DNA of 64,000 nt from Bacillus sp. FJAT-25509 (GCF_001420605.1 NZ_LJIZ01000021.1:143856-207855); one strand, 5' to 3'. Positions 47,114 to 57,429 are shown, counted from the stretch's first letter. The notes: generated by a model from the letters alone, not told the origin. Made by a program: numbers and translations.

Positions 47114-47656
47114 ATGCAGGAGAAATGGGACGTTCTAGAGGTATTAAGGCATTCGCGTCATGATTGGTTAAACCGAATTCAATTAATAAAAGGATATATG
47201 GCCACAGGTCAATCTGACCAGCTAGAAGAAACGATTACGAAAATTGTTGCTGATTCTTTAAATGAAGCTAAAATTTGTTCGTTACAAATTCCAGAGTTTG
47301 CAGAATTTATCATTACCTATAACTGGAAGCCTCGTACAATTGTACTAGATTATGAAATTTTAGGGGAACCATGTTCGCTTAAAAATCTAGACGAAGTGAT
47401 GACAGTATGGATTCAAAATTTTTTAGAAAAACTAGAATCTTGGGTACATATTTATGAGGAAAATTTTGTTAGTTTAACAATTGAAATAAATGATAAAACA
47501 GTTAGTTTCTTTTTTGACTTCAGAGGTAAACTAACAAAGAAAGAAGATATGTTGAAGTGGATTGTTTCATCATCAAATGACAGCTCAAAAATTAGAATGA
47601 TGTCATATTTTTGCGAGACAGAAGAATGTAGTATCGAATTTAAATTGGAAAAATAA
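47114..47656 (+). CDS. spo0B: Spo0B, sporulation phosphorelay phosphotransferase
   Basis: Transfers phosphate from Spo0F to Spo0A in the sporulation phosphorelay. The phospho-accepting His16 is in LRHSRHDWLNRIQLIKGYM, the helical-hairpin dimer motif of the family. The C-terminal part is a degenerate histidine-kinase-like ATPase domain without ATP-binding boxes. The protein has 180 residues, slightly shorter than B. subtilis Spo0B because of a shorter N-terminus. It lies 15 bases before obgE, as in B. subtilis. The start follows TAGGAG. Confidence 0.93.
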   Translation: MQEKWDVLEVLRHSRHDWLNRIQLIKGYMATGQSDQLEETITKIVADSLNEAKICSLQIPEFAEFIITYNWKPRTIVLDYEILGEPCSLKNLDEVMTVWIQNFLEKLESWVHIYEENFVSLTIEINDKTVSFFFDFRGKLTKKEDMLKWIVSSSNDSSKIRMMSYFCETEECSIEFKLEK

Positions 47657-48958
<1,302 letters not shown>

Positions 48959-48970
48959 AAATTTCTATAT

Positions 48971-49002
48971 AAAAAGAGGGTGTCCAACACCCTCTTTTTT
49001 TT
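48971..49002 (+). terminator. terminator after obgE
   Basis: A 13-bp stem AAAAAGAGGGTGT/ACACCCTCTTTTT with a 3-base loop and a further T-run. Confidence 0.95.
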
Positions 49003-49019
49003 ATTTCAAAAATAAAGTA

Positions 49020-49092
49020 CTGCAAATAAGGATTGGGGAATCGCAAATAAATCGCGAACTGCAAATGAATTTCGAAAATCGCAAATAAGATA
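49020..49092 (+). repeat. second GCAAATAA array, period about 20 bp
   Basis: Copies start at 49022, 49043, 49061 (GCAAATGA) and 49081, spaced 21, 18 and 20 bp. Preceding bases are T or TC/CT and following bases GATAA or AATC, as in the array upstream of spoVID. It sits directly behind the obgE terminator. The rest of the gap to the niaR terminator (49093-49278) holds no visible gene. Confidence 0.7.
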
Positions 49093-49278
49093 AAGTTTTA
49101 CCCATGCTAGTAAAGGTATTTTGGCTTAAAATTGTACAAAATAATGACCATTAAAAAGGAAGGGAGCAATTTTACTCTAATTCTTCCAATTTTGACTATA
49201 AAATGGCTAAAATGATCAATAAAAAAATTTAAAATATTAACTACAAATTAAAGTCTGGCTTAGATACCCTGCTCTAAT

Positions 49279-49330
49279 AAAAAAGGGATGCCCATGTGTT
49301 CCTTACTCTGACACATGAGACATCGCCCTT
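49279..49330 (-). terminator. terminator of the nifS-niaR operon
   Basis: On the minus strand, AAGGG.GATG...CATGTGT pairs with ACACATG..CATC.CCCTT around an 11-base loop, followed by T-rich sequence. Confidence 0.8.
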
Positions 49331-49384
49331 ACCGTATAATCAAAGAAATCTACCAATACCATTTCAAACCTCATAACCCTATAC

Positions 49385-49921
49385 TTACGGTATATCTACC
49401 AAAAAACCTTCATTTTTTAATTGTAAGATCGCACTTTCTAGCTGTTGTTCACTATCTGCTTCGATTGTATGAAGATGTGTTCCATTTGTTAAATTAGACA
49501 GTGGGACAGAGCTAGTTTCTCCCATTTTTTGAAGAAATAAGGTTATATCATAACGGTTTGCAATTTGTAATTGGGCTGTGATATATCCATAGACAGGATG
49601 TTCAACCATTACATCCTTAACTGTAACACCGTGATCGACTAATATTTCTAGTTCTTTTTGAGTTTCTTCTGCTGTATGGTGACAAATAATTACTTTTTTA
49701 ATTTTGTCAGTTTCCTTATTAGGGTGTATATAAATATAACCTTGAGCAGTTGCTAGTATAGGCTCATTTTTCGCTTTTAAAAGTGTAATATCACCTACAA
49801 CTACTTGTCGACTAACATTTGCTCTTTTAGCTAAGGAATTACCTGATAGGGGTGACTCAGACTCCTTTAACCATTGTAAAACTTTCTTTCTTCTTTCTTC
49901 CCCTAAAAGTTTTTTATTCAT
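49385..49921 (-). CDS. niaR: NiaR, nicotinate-responsive repressor of NAD synthesis
   Basis: Transcription repressor (YrxA in B. subtilis) that binds DNA with nicotinic acid as co-repressor. The N-terminal winged HTH (residues 8-60, NSLAKRANVSRQVVVGDITLLKAKNEPI) precedes a 3H domain (about 75-175), named for three conserved His; HHTAEETQKELEIL, HPVYGYITAQL and THLHTIEADS are seen. It shares a minus-strand operon with nifS, 14 bases downstream of it, divergent from nadBCA, its expected target together with its own operon. Confidence 0.95.
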   Translation of the reverse strand: MNKKLLGEERRKKVLQWLKESESPLSGNSLAKRANVSRQVVVGDITLLKAKNEPILATAQGYIYIHPNKETDKIKKVIICHHTAEETQKELEILVDHGVTVKDVMVEHPVYGYITAQLQIANRYDITLFLQKMGETSSVPLSNLTNGTHLHTIEADSEQQLESAILQLKNEGFLVDIP

Positions 49922-49935
49922 TTTAATTTCCTCGA

Positions 49936-51066
49936 TTAAAAATTTTGATTAATGATTAATTTTAACACAGACGAAAATTTGATTAAGTCATCTTCTGTTG
50001 TATGTTTTCCGATTGAAACTCTGAAGAATTGTTTTGCCTCATGAGGGTCTCTTCCAATGGCTAACATCGTTTCTGAAGGTTTCTGCATGCCAATGGCACA
50101 AGCACTTCCAGTTGAAATGGCAAATTGATGTCGATTACATTCAAGCATCACAAACTGACCTTCAAGTCCAATAATCCTCATTCCTATTATATTTGGAATA
50201 CATTCGCCATCGTTACCTTCAAATTTTACAAGATGATTAACATCTTGTAATTGTGATTTTAAAACATTTTTTAAATCGTGACATCTCTTTTGCTCTTCGT
50301 CTTGATTTTTTATTATATGACCAGCTGAAGTTACGAATGATGCAATTGCTGGAACATTAACAGTTCCGGGACGAATTCCACTTTCATGTGATGTACCGGG
50401 ATAGATAGGTTGACAAGTTAATTTAGGATTTAAATAAAGGGCTCCAATCCCTTTTGGTCCATATAATTTATGACCTGAAATACTCAAACTAGAAATTTCA
50501 TATTTTGAGACATCTATTGCTATTTTTCCAAATGATTGTACACAATCGCAATGAAGTAAAATATTAGACGAACTAAATAAATTTGCAATCTCGTTAATCG
50601 GTTGAATTGCTCCAATTTCAGAATTTACATGTTGAAAAATACCTAATACAGTATCTTCACGAATGGCATTTTCAATCATTTCTAATGAGATAATCCCGCT
50701 ATTTGTTACCGGCAAATAAGATACTTCATATCCTTGTTCTTCCAATACTTTTAAATAATTACCAATTGAAGAATGCTCTAATGTTGTAGTTAAAATATGT
50801 TTTCCGACTTTTTTTGTACTCTTTAAGAGGGTTTGGATCGCAATTAAATTTGATTCAGTTCCTCCACTTGTAAAGTAAATTGAAGCGGGGCTAGCATTTA
50901 TAAATCCCGCTAATTGTTTACGGCATGCTTCAAGTAGCAGTGAAGCCTTTGAGCCAATATCATGTAAACTTCGCTCATTCCCAAAGTAATTTTTAGAGGC
51001 AGTGACAAATGTCTCAATTGCTTCTTCACTCATTGGAGTCGTAGCAGCATAGTCTAAATAAATCAA
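49936..51066 (-). CDS. nifS: NifS-like cysteine desulfurase for NadA
   Basis: PLP enzyme releasing sulfur from cysteine, dedicated to maturing the Fe-S cluster of quinolinate synthase NadA. The N-terminus IYLDYAATTPMSEEA, the PLP-binding Lys in SISGHKLYGPKGIGAL and the active-site Cys in STGSACAIGMQ are clear. I chose the TTG start eight bases after AAGGAG, which gives the usual 376-residue protein; the ATG at 51111 would add 15 residues not seen in the family. Divergent to nadB with a NiaR operator between. Confidence 0.95.
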   Translation of the reverse strand: MIYLDYAATTPMSEEAIETFVTASKNYFGNERSLHDIGSKASLLLEACRKQLAGFINASPASIYFTSGGTESNLIAIQTLLKSTKKVGKHILTTTLEHSSIGNYLKVLEEQGYEVSYLPVTNSGIISLEMIENAIREDTVLGIFQHVNSEIGAIQPINEIANLFSSSNILLHCDCVQSFGKIAIDVSKYEISSLSISGHKLYGPKGIGALYLNPKLTCQPIYPGTSHESGIRPGTVNVPAIASFVTSAGHIIKNQDEEQKRCHDLKNVLKSQLQDVNHLVKFEGNDGECIPNIIGMRIIGLEGQFVMLECNRHQFAISTGSACAIGMQKPSETMLAIGRDPHEAKQFFRVSIGKHTTEDDLIKFSSVLKLIINQNF

Positions 51067-51130
51067 TTTAAAGTCTCCTTTTTTACTCATTAAAAAAAAA
51101 TTTCTTGTCATTAGTTTAAATATATGTAAA

Positions 51131-51150
51131 TATAGGTGTCAAGACAGCTT
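51131..51150. promoter_or_regulatory. NiaR-type operator in the nifS-nadB divergent region
   Basis: AGGTGTCAAGACAGCT contains the inverted repeat TGTC-AA-GACA with partly symmetric flanks, resembling the NiaR (YrxA) operator core. On the minus strand it overlaps a TTGACA that is a candidate -35 of nifS, so bound NiaR could block both directions. Confidence 0.6.
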
Positions 51151-51204
51151 TTTTATCTATAAGATAAAATTTAAATAGAGGTACTGTAAATGGAGGGGGC
51201 AACT

Positions 51205-52686
51205 ATGCGAACTGCAGACGTTGTCATTATTGGCAGTGGGATTGCTGCTTTAATGGCTGCTGAGGAAATTTGTCAGTCTAAAAATGTGATTCTATTCACA
51301 AAGAAAAAAATTTGGGACAGCAATTCGATGCTTGCACAAGGTGGAATTGCAGCAGTAATGTCAGAGGATGATTCTTGGGAACTTCATAAACAAGATACGC
51401 TCGAAGCGGGTTGTAATGTAAATAATATAGATGCGGTAGAAGAGCTAGTAAAGAACGGAACAAAGTCTATGAAAGATCTTGTTTCTATTGGTATGGAATT
51501 TGATAAAGATGAATCTGGCCAGTTTCATCTTGGTAGAGAAGGAGCCCATCGCAAAAATAGAATTTTACATTCTGGCGGTGATGCCACTGGAAAGCATCTA
51601 GTAGAAACTGTATATGCTCGGATAAAAGATAAAATAACGATTATTGAACATGAAATGGTAATTGATTTAATAATACATGATGGTATATGCAAGGGTATTT
51701 ATATACTTAATGAAAATGGTGAATTAGAATCTTGTTTTGCAAACACGACACTTCTGGCAACGGGCGGTATTGGGGCAATGTATCAATTTAGTTCTAATAA
51801 TAGGGCCATAACCGGAGATGGAATTGCTATGGCATATCGAGCGGGTTGTGAGACCACTGATTTGGAATTTATCCAATTTCATCCTACCATGCTTTACATT
51901 AATGGAGCATGTAAAGGTCTAGTATCAGAAGCTGTTAGAGGTGAAGGAGCTTTTTTAGTAACGAAAACTGGTCGTCGCATTATGAAGGGAATCCATCCTT
52001 TTGAAGATTTAGCACCAAGAGATGTTGTTAGTAGGGCGATCTTTAATGAAATGCAAAACGGTGAAGAAATCTATTTATCGATCGAAATGATAGATGGATT
52101 TGAACAGCGTTTCCCAACAATTACTACCAATCTTATTAATAATGGGATTGATCTACAAAAAGGATTGATTCCAGTTGTTCCAGGTGCACATTTCCACATG
52201 GGTGGGATAAAGACATCTGCAAATGGAGAAACGACAATTCCAGGATTGTATGCAGTAGGTGAGGTTGCTTGTACCGGTGTGCATGGTGCAAACCGACTTG
52301 CTAGTAATTCTTTATTGGAAGGGATTGTGTTTGGTAAAAAGGTTGCGAAATTTATTGCTGACCTACCTTTAGCTAAAATAGATGGGAATCAACCGAAATA
52401 CATGATACCAAGATTTAGAACGTTACCTACAAAAGATGAAATTAAAGAAATAATGATGAAGTATATCGGCATTGTAAGAAAGGAAGAAGATTTAAATAAA
52501 GCAATCACATATTTTTCTTACTTTTTAGAATCTAAAACAGTAGATTCACGCCCGATGAACAAAGAGGAACTAGAAAGATACAATATGCTAATTACTGGAA
52601 AACTAATTGCAGAAGCTGCTGTAAGAAGAAAAGAAAGCATCGGCTCACATTTTATAGAATATATAGATCAACCAGCTAATATTTGA
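51205..52686 (+). CDS. nadB: L-aspartate oxidase
   Basis: FAD enzyme oxidising L-aspartate to iminoaspartate, the first step of de novo NAD synthesis. The FAD-binding VVIIGSGIAALMAAEE is at the N-terminus. The SMLAQGGIAAVM segment, substrate-binding HSGGDATGKHLV, EFIQFHPT, EAVRGEGA and GLYAVGEVACTGVHGANRLASNS are present. The length of 493 residues is slightly below the 531 of B. subtilis, with a short C-terminal helical domain. The start follows GGAGGGGG; an in-frame ATG at 51190 precedes this site. nadC follows after 12 bases. Confidence 0.97.
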   Translation: MRTADVVIIGSGIAALMAAEEICQSKNVILFTKKKIWDSNSMLAQGGIAAVMSEDDSWELHKQDTLEAGCNVNNIDAVEELVKNGTKSMKDLVSIGMEFDKDESGQFHLGREGAHRKNRILHSGGDATGKHLVETVYARIKDKITIIEHEMVIDLIIHDGICKGIYILNENGELESCFANTTLLATGGIGAMYQFSSNNRAITGDGIAMAYRAGCETTDLEFIQFHPTMLYINGACKGLVSEAVRGEGAFLVTKTGRRIMKGIHPFEDLAPRDVVSRAIFNEMQNGEEIYLSIEMIDGFEQRFPTITTNLINNGIDLQKGLIPVVPGAHFHMGGIKTSANGETTIPGLYAVGEVACTGVHGANRLASNSLLEGIVFGKKVAKFIADLPLAKIDGNQPKYMIPRFRTLPTKDEIKEIMMKYIGIVRKEEDLNKAITYFSYFLESKTVDSRPMNKEELERYNMLITGKLIAEAAVRRKESIGSHFIEYIDQPANI

Positions 52687-52698
52687 GGAGAGAAATTC

Positions 52699-53526
52699 AT
52701 GAATACTTTAAAAGCTAAAAAAATGATTGAGCAATTTTTACTAGAGGATATTGGAGAAGGGGATTTATCCTCAATTCATATTTTCCCAATGCATGAAAGA
52801 ACAACGGGAAAAGTACTTGCAAAGGCAGATGGAGTAATAGCGGGTACTGAATTAATTGAAATAACTTATAAATTACTTCATGAAGATATTAAAGTAACAC
52901 TTCACGTTAAAGATGGTGAATCTGTTGTGGCAGGGCAACTACTTGCAGAAGTAGAGGGACCAGTTCAAGTGTTATTATCAGGTGAAAGAGTTATGCTTAA
53001 TCTTTTACAACGTATGAGTGGAATTGCAACACATACTTCAAAAGCAGTTGAAACACTAAGCGATGAGAAAATTAAACTAGTCGATACAAGAAAAACGATG
53101 CCAGGTTTACGTTTATTTGATAAATATGCAGTTACTTGTGGTGGTGGAGCGAACCATCGTTTCGGTTTATATGATGCAGTGATGCTTAAAGATAATCATA
53201 TTGCTTACGCAGGTTCAATAAAAAATGCAGTTGAGTCATTACGAAATAAATTAGGTCATATGGTCAAAATTGAAGTCGAGACGGAAAACAAAGATCAAGT
53301 TCTTCAAGCTATTGAAGCTGGTGCAGATGTCATTATGTTTGATAATCGTACGCCAGATGAAATAAAAGAATTTGTTAAACTTGTTCCAGAAACGATCGTA
53401 ACGGAAGCTTCTGGTGGAATTACTTTAGAAAATTTAGCAAGTTTTCAAAACTGTGGTGTAAATGTTATTTCTTTAGGCTGTTTAACACATTCAGCAAAAG
53501 CATTAGATATAAGCTTCTACTTGTAA
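52699..53526 (+). CDS. nadC: Nicotinate-nucleotide pyrophosphorylase (quinolinate phosphoribosyltransferase)
   Basis: Converts quinolinate and PRPP to nicotinate mononucleotide. Motifs: [12 protein letters not shown] near the N-terminus, [50 protein letters not shown], and the late [11 protein letters not shown]. The length of 275 residues is typical. It is the middle gene of nadB-nadC-nadA, with a GAGGAGAG site overlapping the nadB stop. Confidence 0.98.
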   Translation: MNTLKAKKMIEQFLLEDIGEGDLSSIHIFPMHERTTGKVLAKADGVIAGTELIEITYKLLHEDIKVTLHVKDGESVVAGQLLAEVEGPVQVLLSGERVMLNLLQRMSGIATHTSKAVETLSDEKIKLVDTRKTMPGLRLFDKYAVTCGGGANHRFGLYDAVMLKDNHIAYAGSIKNAVESLRNKLGHMVKIEVETENKDQVLQAIEAGADVIMFDNRTPDEIKEFVKLVPETIVTEASGGITLENLASFQNCGVNVISLGCLTHSAKALDISFYL

Positions 53527-53551
53527 AATAGTAGGGATTGGAGTGGGGACA

Positions 53552-54661
53552 ATGAACGTTTTAGATATGATACAAAAAAATGAAGGATATCAAATTCCTG
53601 ATGAGTACTATACATTATCAACTGAGGAAATGGAAAAAAGAGTAAAAGATATAAAAGAGAGATTAGGTGATGCTCTTTTCATTCCAGGTCATCATTATCA
53701 AAAGGAAGAAGTTGTAGTTTTCTCAGATTCGACAGGAGATTCTCTACAACTTGCTCAAGTTGCCGCTAATAATAAAAAAGCGAAATATATTGTATTCTGT
53801 GGTGTACATTTTATGGCAGAGACTGCAGATATTTTAACGGAAGATGAACAAATTGTTATTTTACCTGATATGAGAGCAGGCTGTTCAATGGCAGATATGG
53901 CAGATCATCATCAAACTGATCGTGCATGGGTAGAGTTACAGAAGCTTTTCGGAGACACAATTTTACCGTTAACATATGTTAATTCAACTGCTGCGATTAA
54001 AGCGTTTGTCGGTAGAAATGATGGTGCAACCGTAACATCATCTAATGCTAAAAAGGTAGTTTCTTGGGCTTTCACACAAAAAGAACGTATATTGTTCTTA
54101 CCTGATCAACATTTAGGCAGAAACACAGCATTTGAATTAGGTGTACCTTTAGAGCATATGGCGATTTGGAATCCAATAACGGACACTTTAGAATATGAGG
54201 GAGACCTAAATAACATCAAAGTAATACTTTGGAAAGGTCACTGCTCTGTTCATGAGAATTTTACTGTGAAAAATATTGAGAATGTACGAAAAAATCATCC
54301 TGATATGAGGATTATTGTGCATCCAGAATGTTCTAGAGAAGTTGTAGCAGCAAGTGATGACAATGGATCTACAAAATATATTATTGACCAGATTGAAGCT
54401 GCTCCTGCAGGAAGTAAATGGGCAATTGGAACTGAGATGAATTTAGTTCAAAGAATTATTAAAAATCATCCTGATAAGGAAATCATTTCATTAAATCCAT
54501 TTATGTGTCCATGCTTAACAATGAATCGTATCGATTTACCACACTTGTTATGGTCTTTAGAAAATATCGAAAAAGGTAATATCCAAAATATTATTACAGT
54601 TGATAAACAAACTGCAAAAGATGCAATTAAGGCATTAGATAAAATGCTTGAGCTTGCTTAA
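53552..54661 (+). CDS. nadA: Quinolinate synthase A
   Basis: [4Fe-4S] enzyme condensing iminoaspartate with dihydroxyacetone phosphate to quinolinate. The cluster ligands are expected to be Cys111 ([10 protein letters not shown]), the Cys of HPECSREV and one of the MCPCLTMN cysteines near the C-terminus. The length of 369 residues matches B. subtilis (368). I used the ATG after GGAGTGGGG; a GTG at 53543 falls within the ribosome site. The NifS protein encoded by the divergent operon is expected to build this cluster. Confidence 0.98.
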   Translation: MNVLDMIQKNEGYQIPDEYYTLSTEEMEKRVKDIKERLGDALFIPGHHYQKEEVVVFSDSTGDSLQLAQVAANNKKAKYIVFCGVHFMAETADILTEDEQIVILPDMRAGCSMADMADHHQTDRAWVELQKLFGDTILPLTYVNSTAAIKAFVGRNDGATVTSSNAKKVVSWAFTQKERILFLPDQHLGRNTAFELGVPLEHMAIWNPITDTLEYEGDLNNIKVILWKGHCSVHENFTVKNIENVRKNHPDMRIIVHPECSREVVAASDDNGSTKYIIDQIEAAPAGSKWAIGTEMNLVQRIIKNHPDKEIISLNPFMCPCLTMNRIDLPHLLWSLENIEKGNIQNIITVDKQTAKDAIKALDKMLELA

Positions 54662-54689
54662 AAATAAAATAAAATATCATAAAAAATTT

Positions 54690-54728
54690 AAAATCATCTA
54701 GTTCAACTTGAGCTAGATGATTTTTTTA
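54690..54728 (+). terminator. terminator of nadBCA
   Basis: Stem AAATCATCTAG/CTAGATGATTT with an 11-base loop, then a T-run. Confidence 0.92.
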
Positions 54729-54794
54729 TAGAAAAAACAAGAATAAAGTAAATACTTATACAAGCTTACTCGTCATAAATTAAAATACCTTCTA

Positions 54795-54823
54795 TCATAA
54801 ATATAAATATTCAGACATACATT
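54795..54823 (+). promoter_or_regulatory. sigma-E promoter of safA
   Basis: TCATAAA, 14 bases, then CATACATT, a full match to the sigma-E -10 consensus CATACAnT. It lies about 60 bases before safA. safA is known to be sigma-E-transcribed in B. subtilis. Confidence 0.7.
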
Positions 54824-54880
54824 GTTGTGAGGTACTAATGTACAATCCAACGTAGAGGCAATTGGTCAGGAGGGGAAAAG

Positions 54881-57241
54881 GTGAGAATTCACATAGTAAT
54901 AAAGGGCGATACCCTTAAGAGCATTGCTCAAAAATATAATATCGACTATGAAGAGATAGTTAAATTAAATGCCCAACTAAGTAATCCAGATATGATCTAT
55001 CCTGGCATGAAAATAAAAGTGCCAGAAAGGGGAGAAAAACCAGCCCCATTAGGTTCTAAAAAGGAGGTACAGCAACCTAAGCCAAGTGTTGCTTTGGAGG
55101 TAGAAGAAGGAAATGTTCAACCTGTAGCTCAGACACAACCTGCTGTCATGCCGAATACAAAGCCAGTTGATAATAATTTGAATATTAATGTAGAGGTTAC
55201 ACCGACAGTAAAACCTGTAATTCAGATACCTATTCCACCTGCGAAACCGACTGTATCACCTGCGACAAATAATGCGAATCAACAAGTATCTCCTGTTCAA
55301 ACTGGAAAACCAAATGCGAACATACCGCAAGTTGTTTCGCCAGTGGCAGTTAAAAATCCGATAAATGATAATAAATCAAATGTGAACACCAAGGGAGGAC
55401 AAAGCATGTCAGAGAAAAAGAACTACTTCCCAGGATCATTGGTTTCTCCATCAACACCAAATACGCAAGTATCTCCTGTGGAAACAGGGAAACCAAATCA
55501 ACAAGTATCGCCAATAGCAACAGGCAAACCAAATCAACAAGTATCACCGGTAGCAACAGGAAAACCAAATGTGCAAGTATCACCAGTAGCAACAGGAAAA
55601 CCAAATGTGCAAGTATCGCCAGTGGCAACAGGAAAACCAAAAGAGCAAGTATTACCTGTAGCAACAGGAAAACCGAATATGCAAGTATCACCAGTAGCAA
55701 CAGGAAAACCGAATATGCAAGTATCACCAGTAGCAACAGGAAAGCCGAATATGCAAGTATCACCAGTAGCAACAGGAAAGCCGAATATGCAAGTATCACC
55801 AGTAGCAACAGGCAAACCAAATATGCAAGTATCGCCAGTGGCAACAGGCAAACCAAATATGCAAGTATCGCCAGTGGCAACAGGAAAGCCAAATGCGCAA
55901 GTATCACCAGTTGCAACTAATAAAGCTCAAACATTACCGGCGTATGTGGGACCAAATAATGCACCACAAACATTACCAGCGTATATGGGACCAAATGCAC
56001 CACAAACACTTCCAGCATTTGCAGGACCGAATGTACCTCAAACACTACCAGCGTATGTAGGACCGAATCCAAACGCAGCCCAAACGCTACCAGCATATGT
56101 AGGACCGAATCCAAACGCAGCCCAAACGCTACCAGCATATGTAGGACCGAATCCAAACTTCCCGCAAACATTACCGGCATATATGGGACCGAACGGAAAC
56201 TTCCCGCAAACATTACCAGCATATATGGGACCAAATGAAAACTTCCCAGCAACAATGCCAGCATATATGGGGCCAAACGCAAACTTCCCAGCAACAATGC
56301 CAGCATATATGGGACCAAACGCAAACTTCCCAGCAACAATGCCAGCATATATGGGACCAAATGAAAACTTCCCACAAACATTACCAGCATATATGGGACC
56401 AAACGCAAACTACCCATATTATCCACGAGGAGAAGGAGGGACATTACCAACTTTACCGAGTTTTGGAGCTATGCCGATGATGCCAGGAGTAACTGGAGAA
56501 GCACCAGTTCCGCCAACTGCGATGCCAACGCCATTACCAGCACCAGTGCCAACACCATTACCAGCGCCAATGCCAGGAAATAATATGCAAACACTACCAG
56601 CATATATGGGACCGAATCCAAATGTAGCACAAACTTTACCGGCATACATGGGACCGAACGGAAACTTCCCACAAACATTACCAGCATATATGGGACCAAA
56701 TGAAAACTTCCCAGCAACAATGCCGGCATATATGGGACCAAATGAAAACTTCCCAGCAACAATGCCAGCATATATGGGACCAAACGCAAACTTCCCAGCA
56801 ACAATGCCAGCATATATGGGACCAAATGAAAACTTCCCAGCAACAATGCCAGCATATATGGGACCAAACGCAAACTTCCCAGCAACAATGCCAGCATACA
56901 TGGGACCAAATGAAAACTTCCCAGCAACAATGCCAGCATATATGGGACCAAACGCAAACTTCCCAGCAACAATGCCGGCATACATGGGACCAAACGCAAA
57001 CTTCCCAGCAACAATGCCAGCATATATGGGACCAAATGAAAACTTCCCACAAACATTACCAGCCATGGACTATCCAAAGTTCCAAGGCGGTCCAGTTGTT
57101 TCACCATATGCTACTGGACCGACTCCAATGTATCGTGATTCATCTGAACCTTATTTTGATCCAAATTCGCAATTATTTACTCCTTATGCACAAAATCAGT
57201 CTTCCTACGGAGTACCATATTTTGAGGAAGATGAACAATAA
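54881..57241 (+). CDS. safA: SafA/ExsA-type spore coat morphogenetic protein with LysM domain and long tandem repeats
   Basis: Inner-coat hub protein that binds cortex through LysM and SpoVID through an adjacent region. The LysM domain is at residues 1-50 (IHIVIKGDTLKSIAQKYNID, YPGMKIKVP). A Pro-rich linker and two repeat blocks follow: 13 units of 12 residues (QVSPVATGKPNM type) and 23 units of about 14 residues (FPATMPAYMGPNAN type), interrupted by a Pro/Met-rich spacer near residues 515-570. The length of 786 is about twice B. subtilis SafA (387) and recalls the repeat-bearing ExsA of B. cereus. The GTG start has AGGAGGGG. A strong internal start at codon 176 could give a form without LysM. 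coxA follows. Confidence 0.93.
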   Translation: MRIHIVIKGDTLKSIAQKYNIDYEEIVKLNAQLSNPDMIYPGMKIKVPERGEKPAPLGSKKEVQQPKPSVALEVEEGNVQPVAQTQPAVMPNTKPVDNNLNINVEVTPTVKPVIQIPIPPAKPTVSPATNNANQQVSPVQTGKPNANIPQVVSPVAVKNPINDNKSNVNTKGGQSMSEKKNYFPGSLVSPSTPNTQVSPVETGKPNQQVSPIATGKPNQQVSPVATGKPNVQVSPVATGKPNVQVSPVATGKPKEQVLPVATGKPNMQVSPVATGKPNMQVSPVATGKPNMQVSPVATGKPNMQVSPVATGKPNMQVSPVATGKPNMQVSPVATGKPNAQVSPVATNKAQTLPAYVGPNNAPQTLPAYMGPNAPQTLPAFAGPNVPQTLPAYVGPNPNAAQTLPAYVGPNPNAAQTLPAYVGPNPNFPQTLPAYMGPNGNFPQTLPAYMGPNENFPATMPAYMGPNANFPATMPAYMGPNANFPATMPAYMGPNENFPQTLPAYMGPNANYPYYPRGEGGTLPTLPSFGAMPMMPGVTGEAPVPPTAMPTPLPAPVPTPLPAPMPGNNMQTLPAYMGPNPNVAQTLPAYMGPNGNFPQTLPAYMGPNENFPATMPAYMGPNENFPATMPAYMGPNANFPATMPAYMGPNENFPATMPAYMGPNANFPATMPAYMGPNENFPATMPAYMGPNANFPATMPAYMGPNANFPATMPAYMGPNENFPQTLPAMDYPKFQGGPVVSPYATGPTPMYRDSSEPYFDPNSQLFTPYAQNQSSYGVPYFEEDEQ
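55392..55408 (+). promoter_or_regulatory. internal ribosome binding site and ATG within safA
   Basis: AAGGGAGG lies seven bases before an in-frame ATG (codon 176, MSEKKNYFPG), just before the first repeat block. In B. subtilis an internal start at Met164 of SafA produces the SafA-C30 form. Here it would yield a product of 611 residues without LysM. Confidence 0.7.
55466..55924 (+). repeat. 36-bp tandem repeat in safA (12-residue units)
   Basis: Thirteen units at exact 36-bp intervals (unit starts from 55466 to 55898), the last one truncated. Each encodes QVSPVATGKPN plus one variable residue (Q, V, M, A, or KE in one copy). The central Met-type units are nearly identical in DNA, a sign of recent expansion. 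Confidence 0.97.
55925..57063 (+). repeat. 39-42-bp tandem repeats in safA (PAYMGPN units)
   Basis: Twelve units, a spacer of about 170 bp, then eleven units. Early units are of the QTLPAYVGPN type (some shorter); later units alternate FPATMPAYMGPNAN and FPATMPAYMGPNEN at 42 bp. Stretches are identical over many units. The composition is biased enough that other frames on both strands stay open by chance. Confidence 0.96.
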
Positions 57242-57253
57242 AGAATTTTATTT

Positions 57254-57288
57254 AAAAAGGCGATTAATTACTAATCGTCTTTTTTTTA
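57254..57288 (+). terminator. terminator after safA
   Basis: Stem AAAGGCGATTA/TAATCGTCTTT with one G-T pair and a T-run. Confidence 0.85.
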
Positions 57289-57429
57289 TTTAGTTATTTT
57301 AATACAGGAATTAATTGGATTAGAAATTATTTCTCATGTAACAGCCTTTAAAGAGCACTTTTTTACTTAAAATGAGTTTCAAACCATCAATTAACAATTT
57401 AAAATCCACCTAAAAAGGTCAACCTAACT

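Noticed and set aside
49315-49497. A 60-codon plus-strand ORF overlapping the 3' end of niaR
   Set aside because: It overlaps the niaR terminator and coding end, lacks a ribosome site and matches no family.
55350-57107. Several long ORFs on the minus strand and in another plus frame across safA
   Set aside because: They mirror the repeat units of safA. Unit lengths are multiples of three, so all frames stay open; there are no ribosome sites or family motifs.
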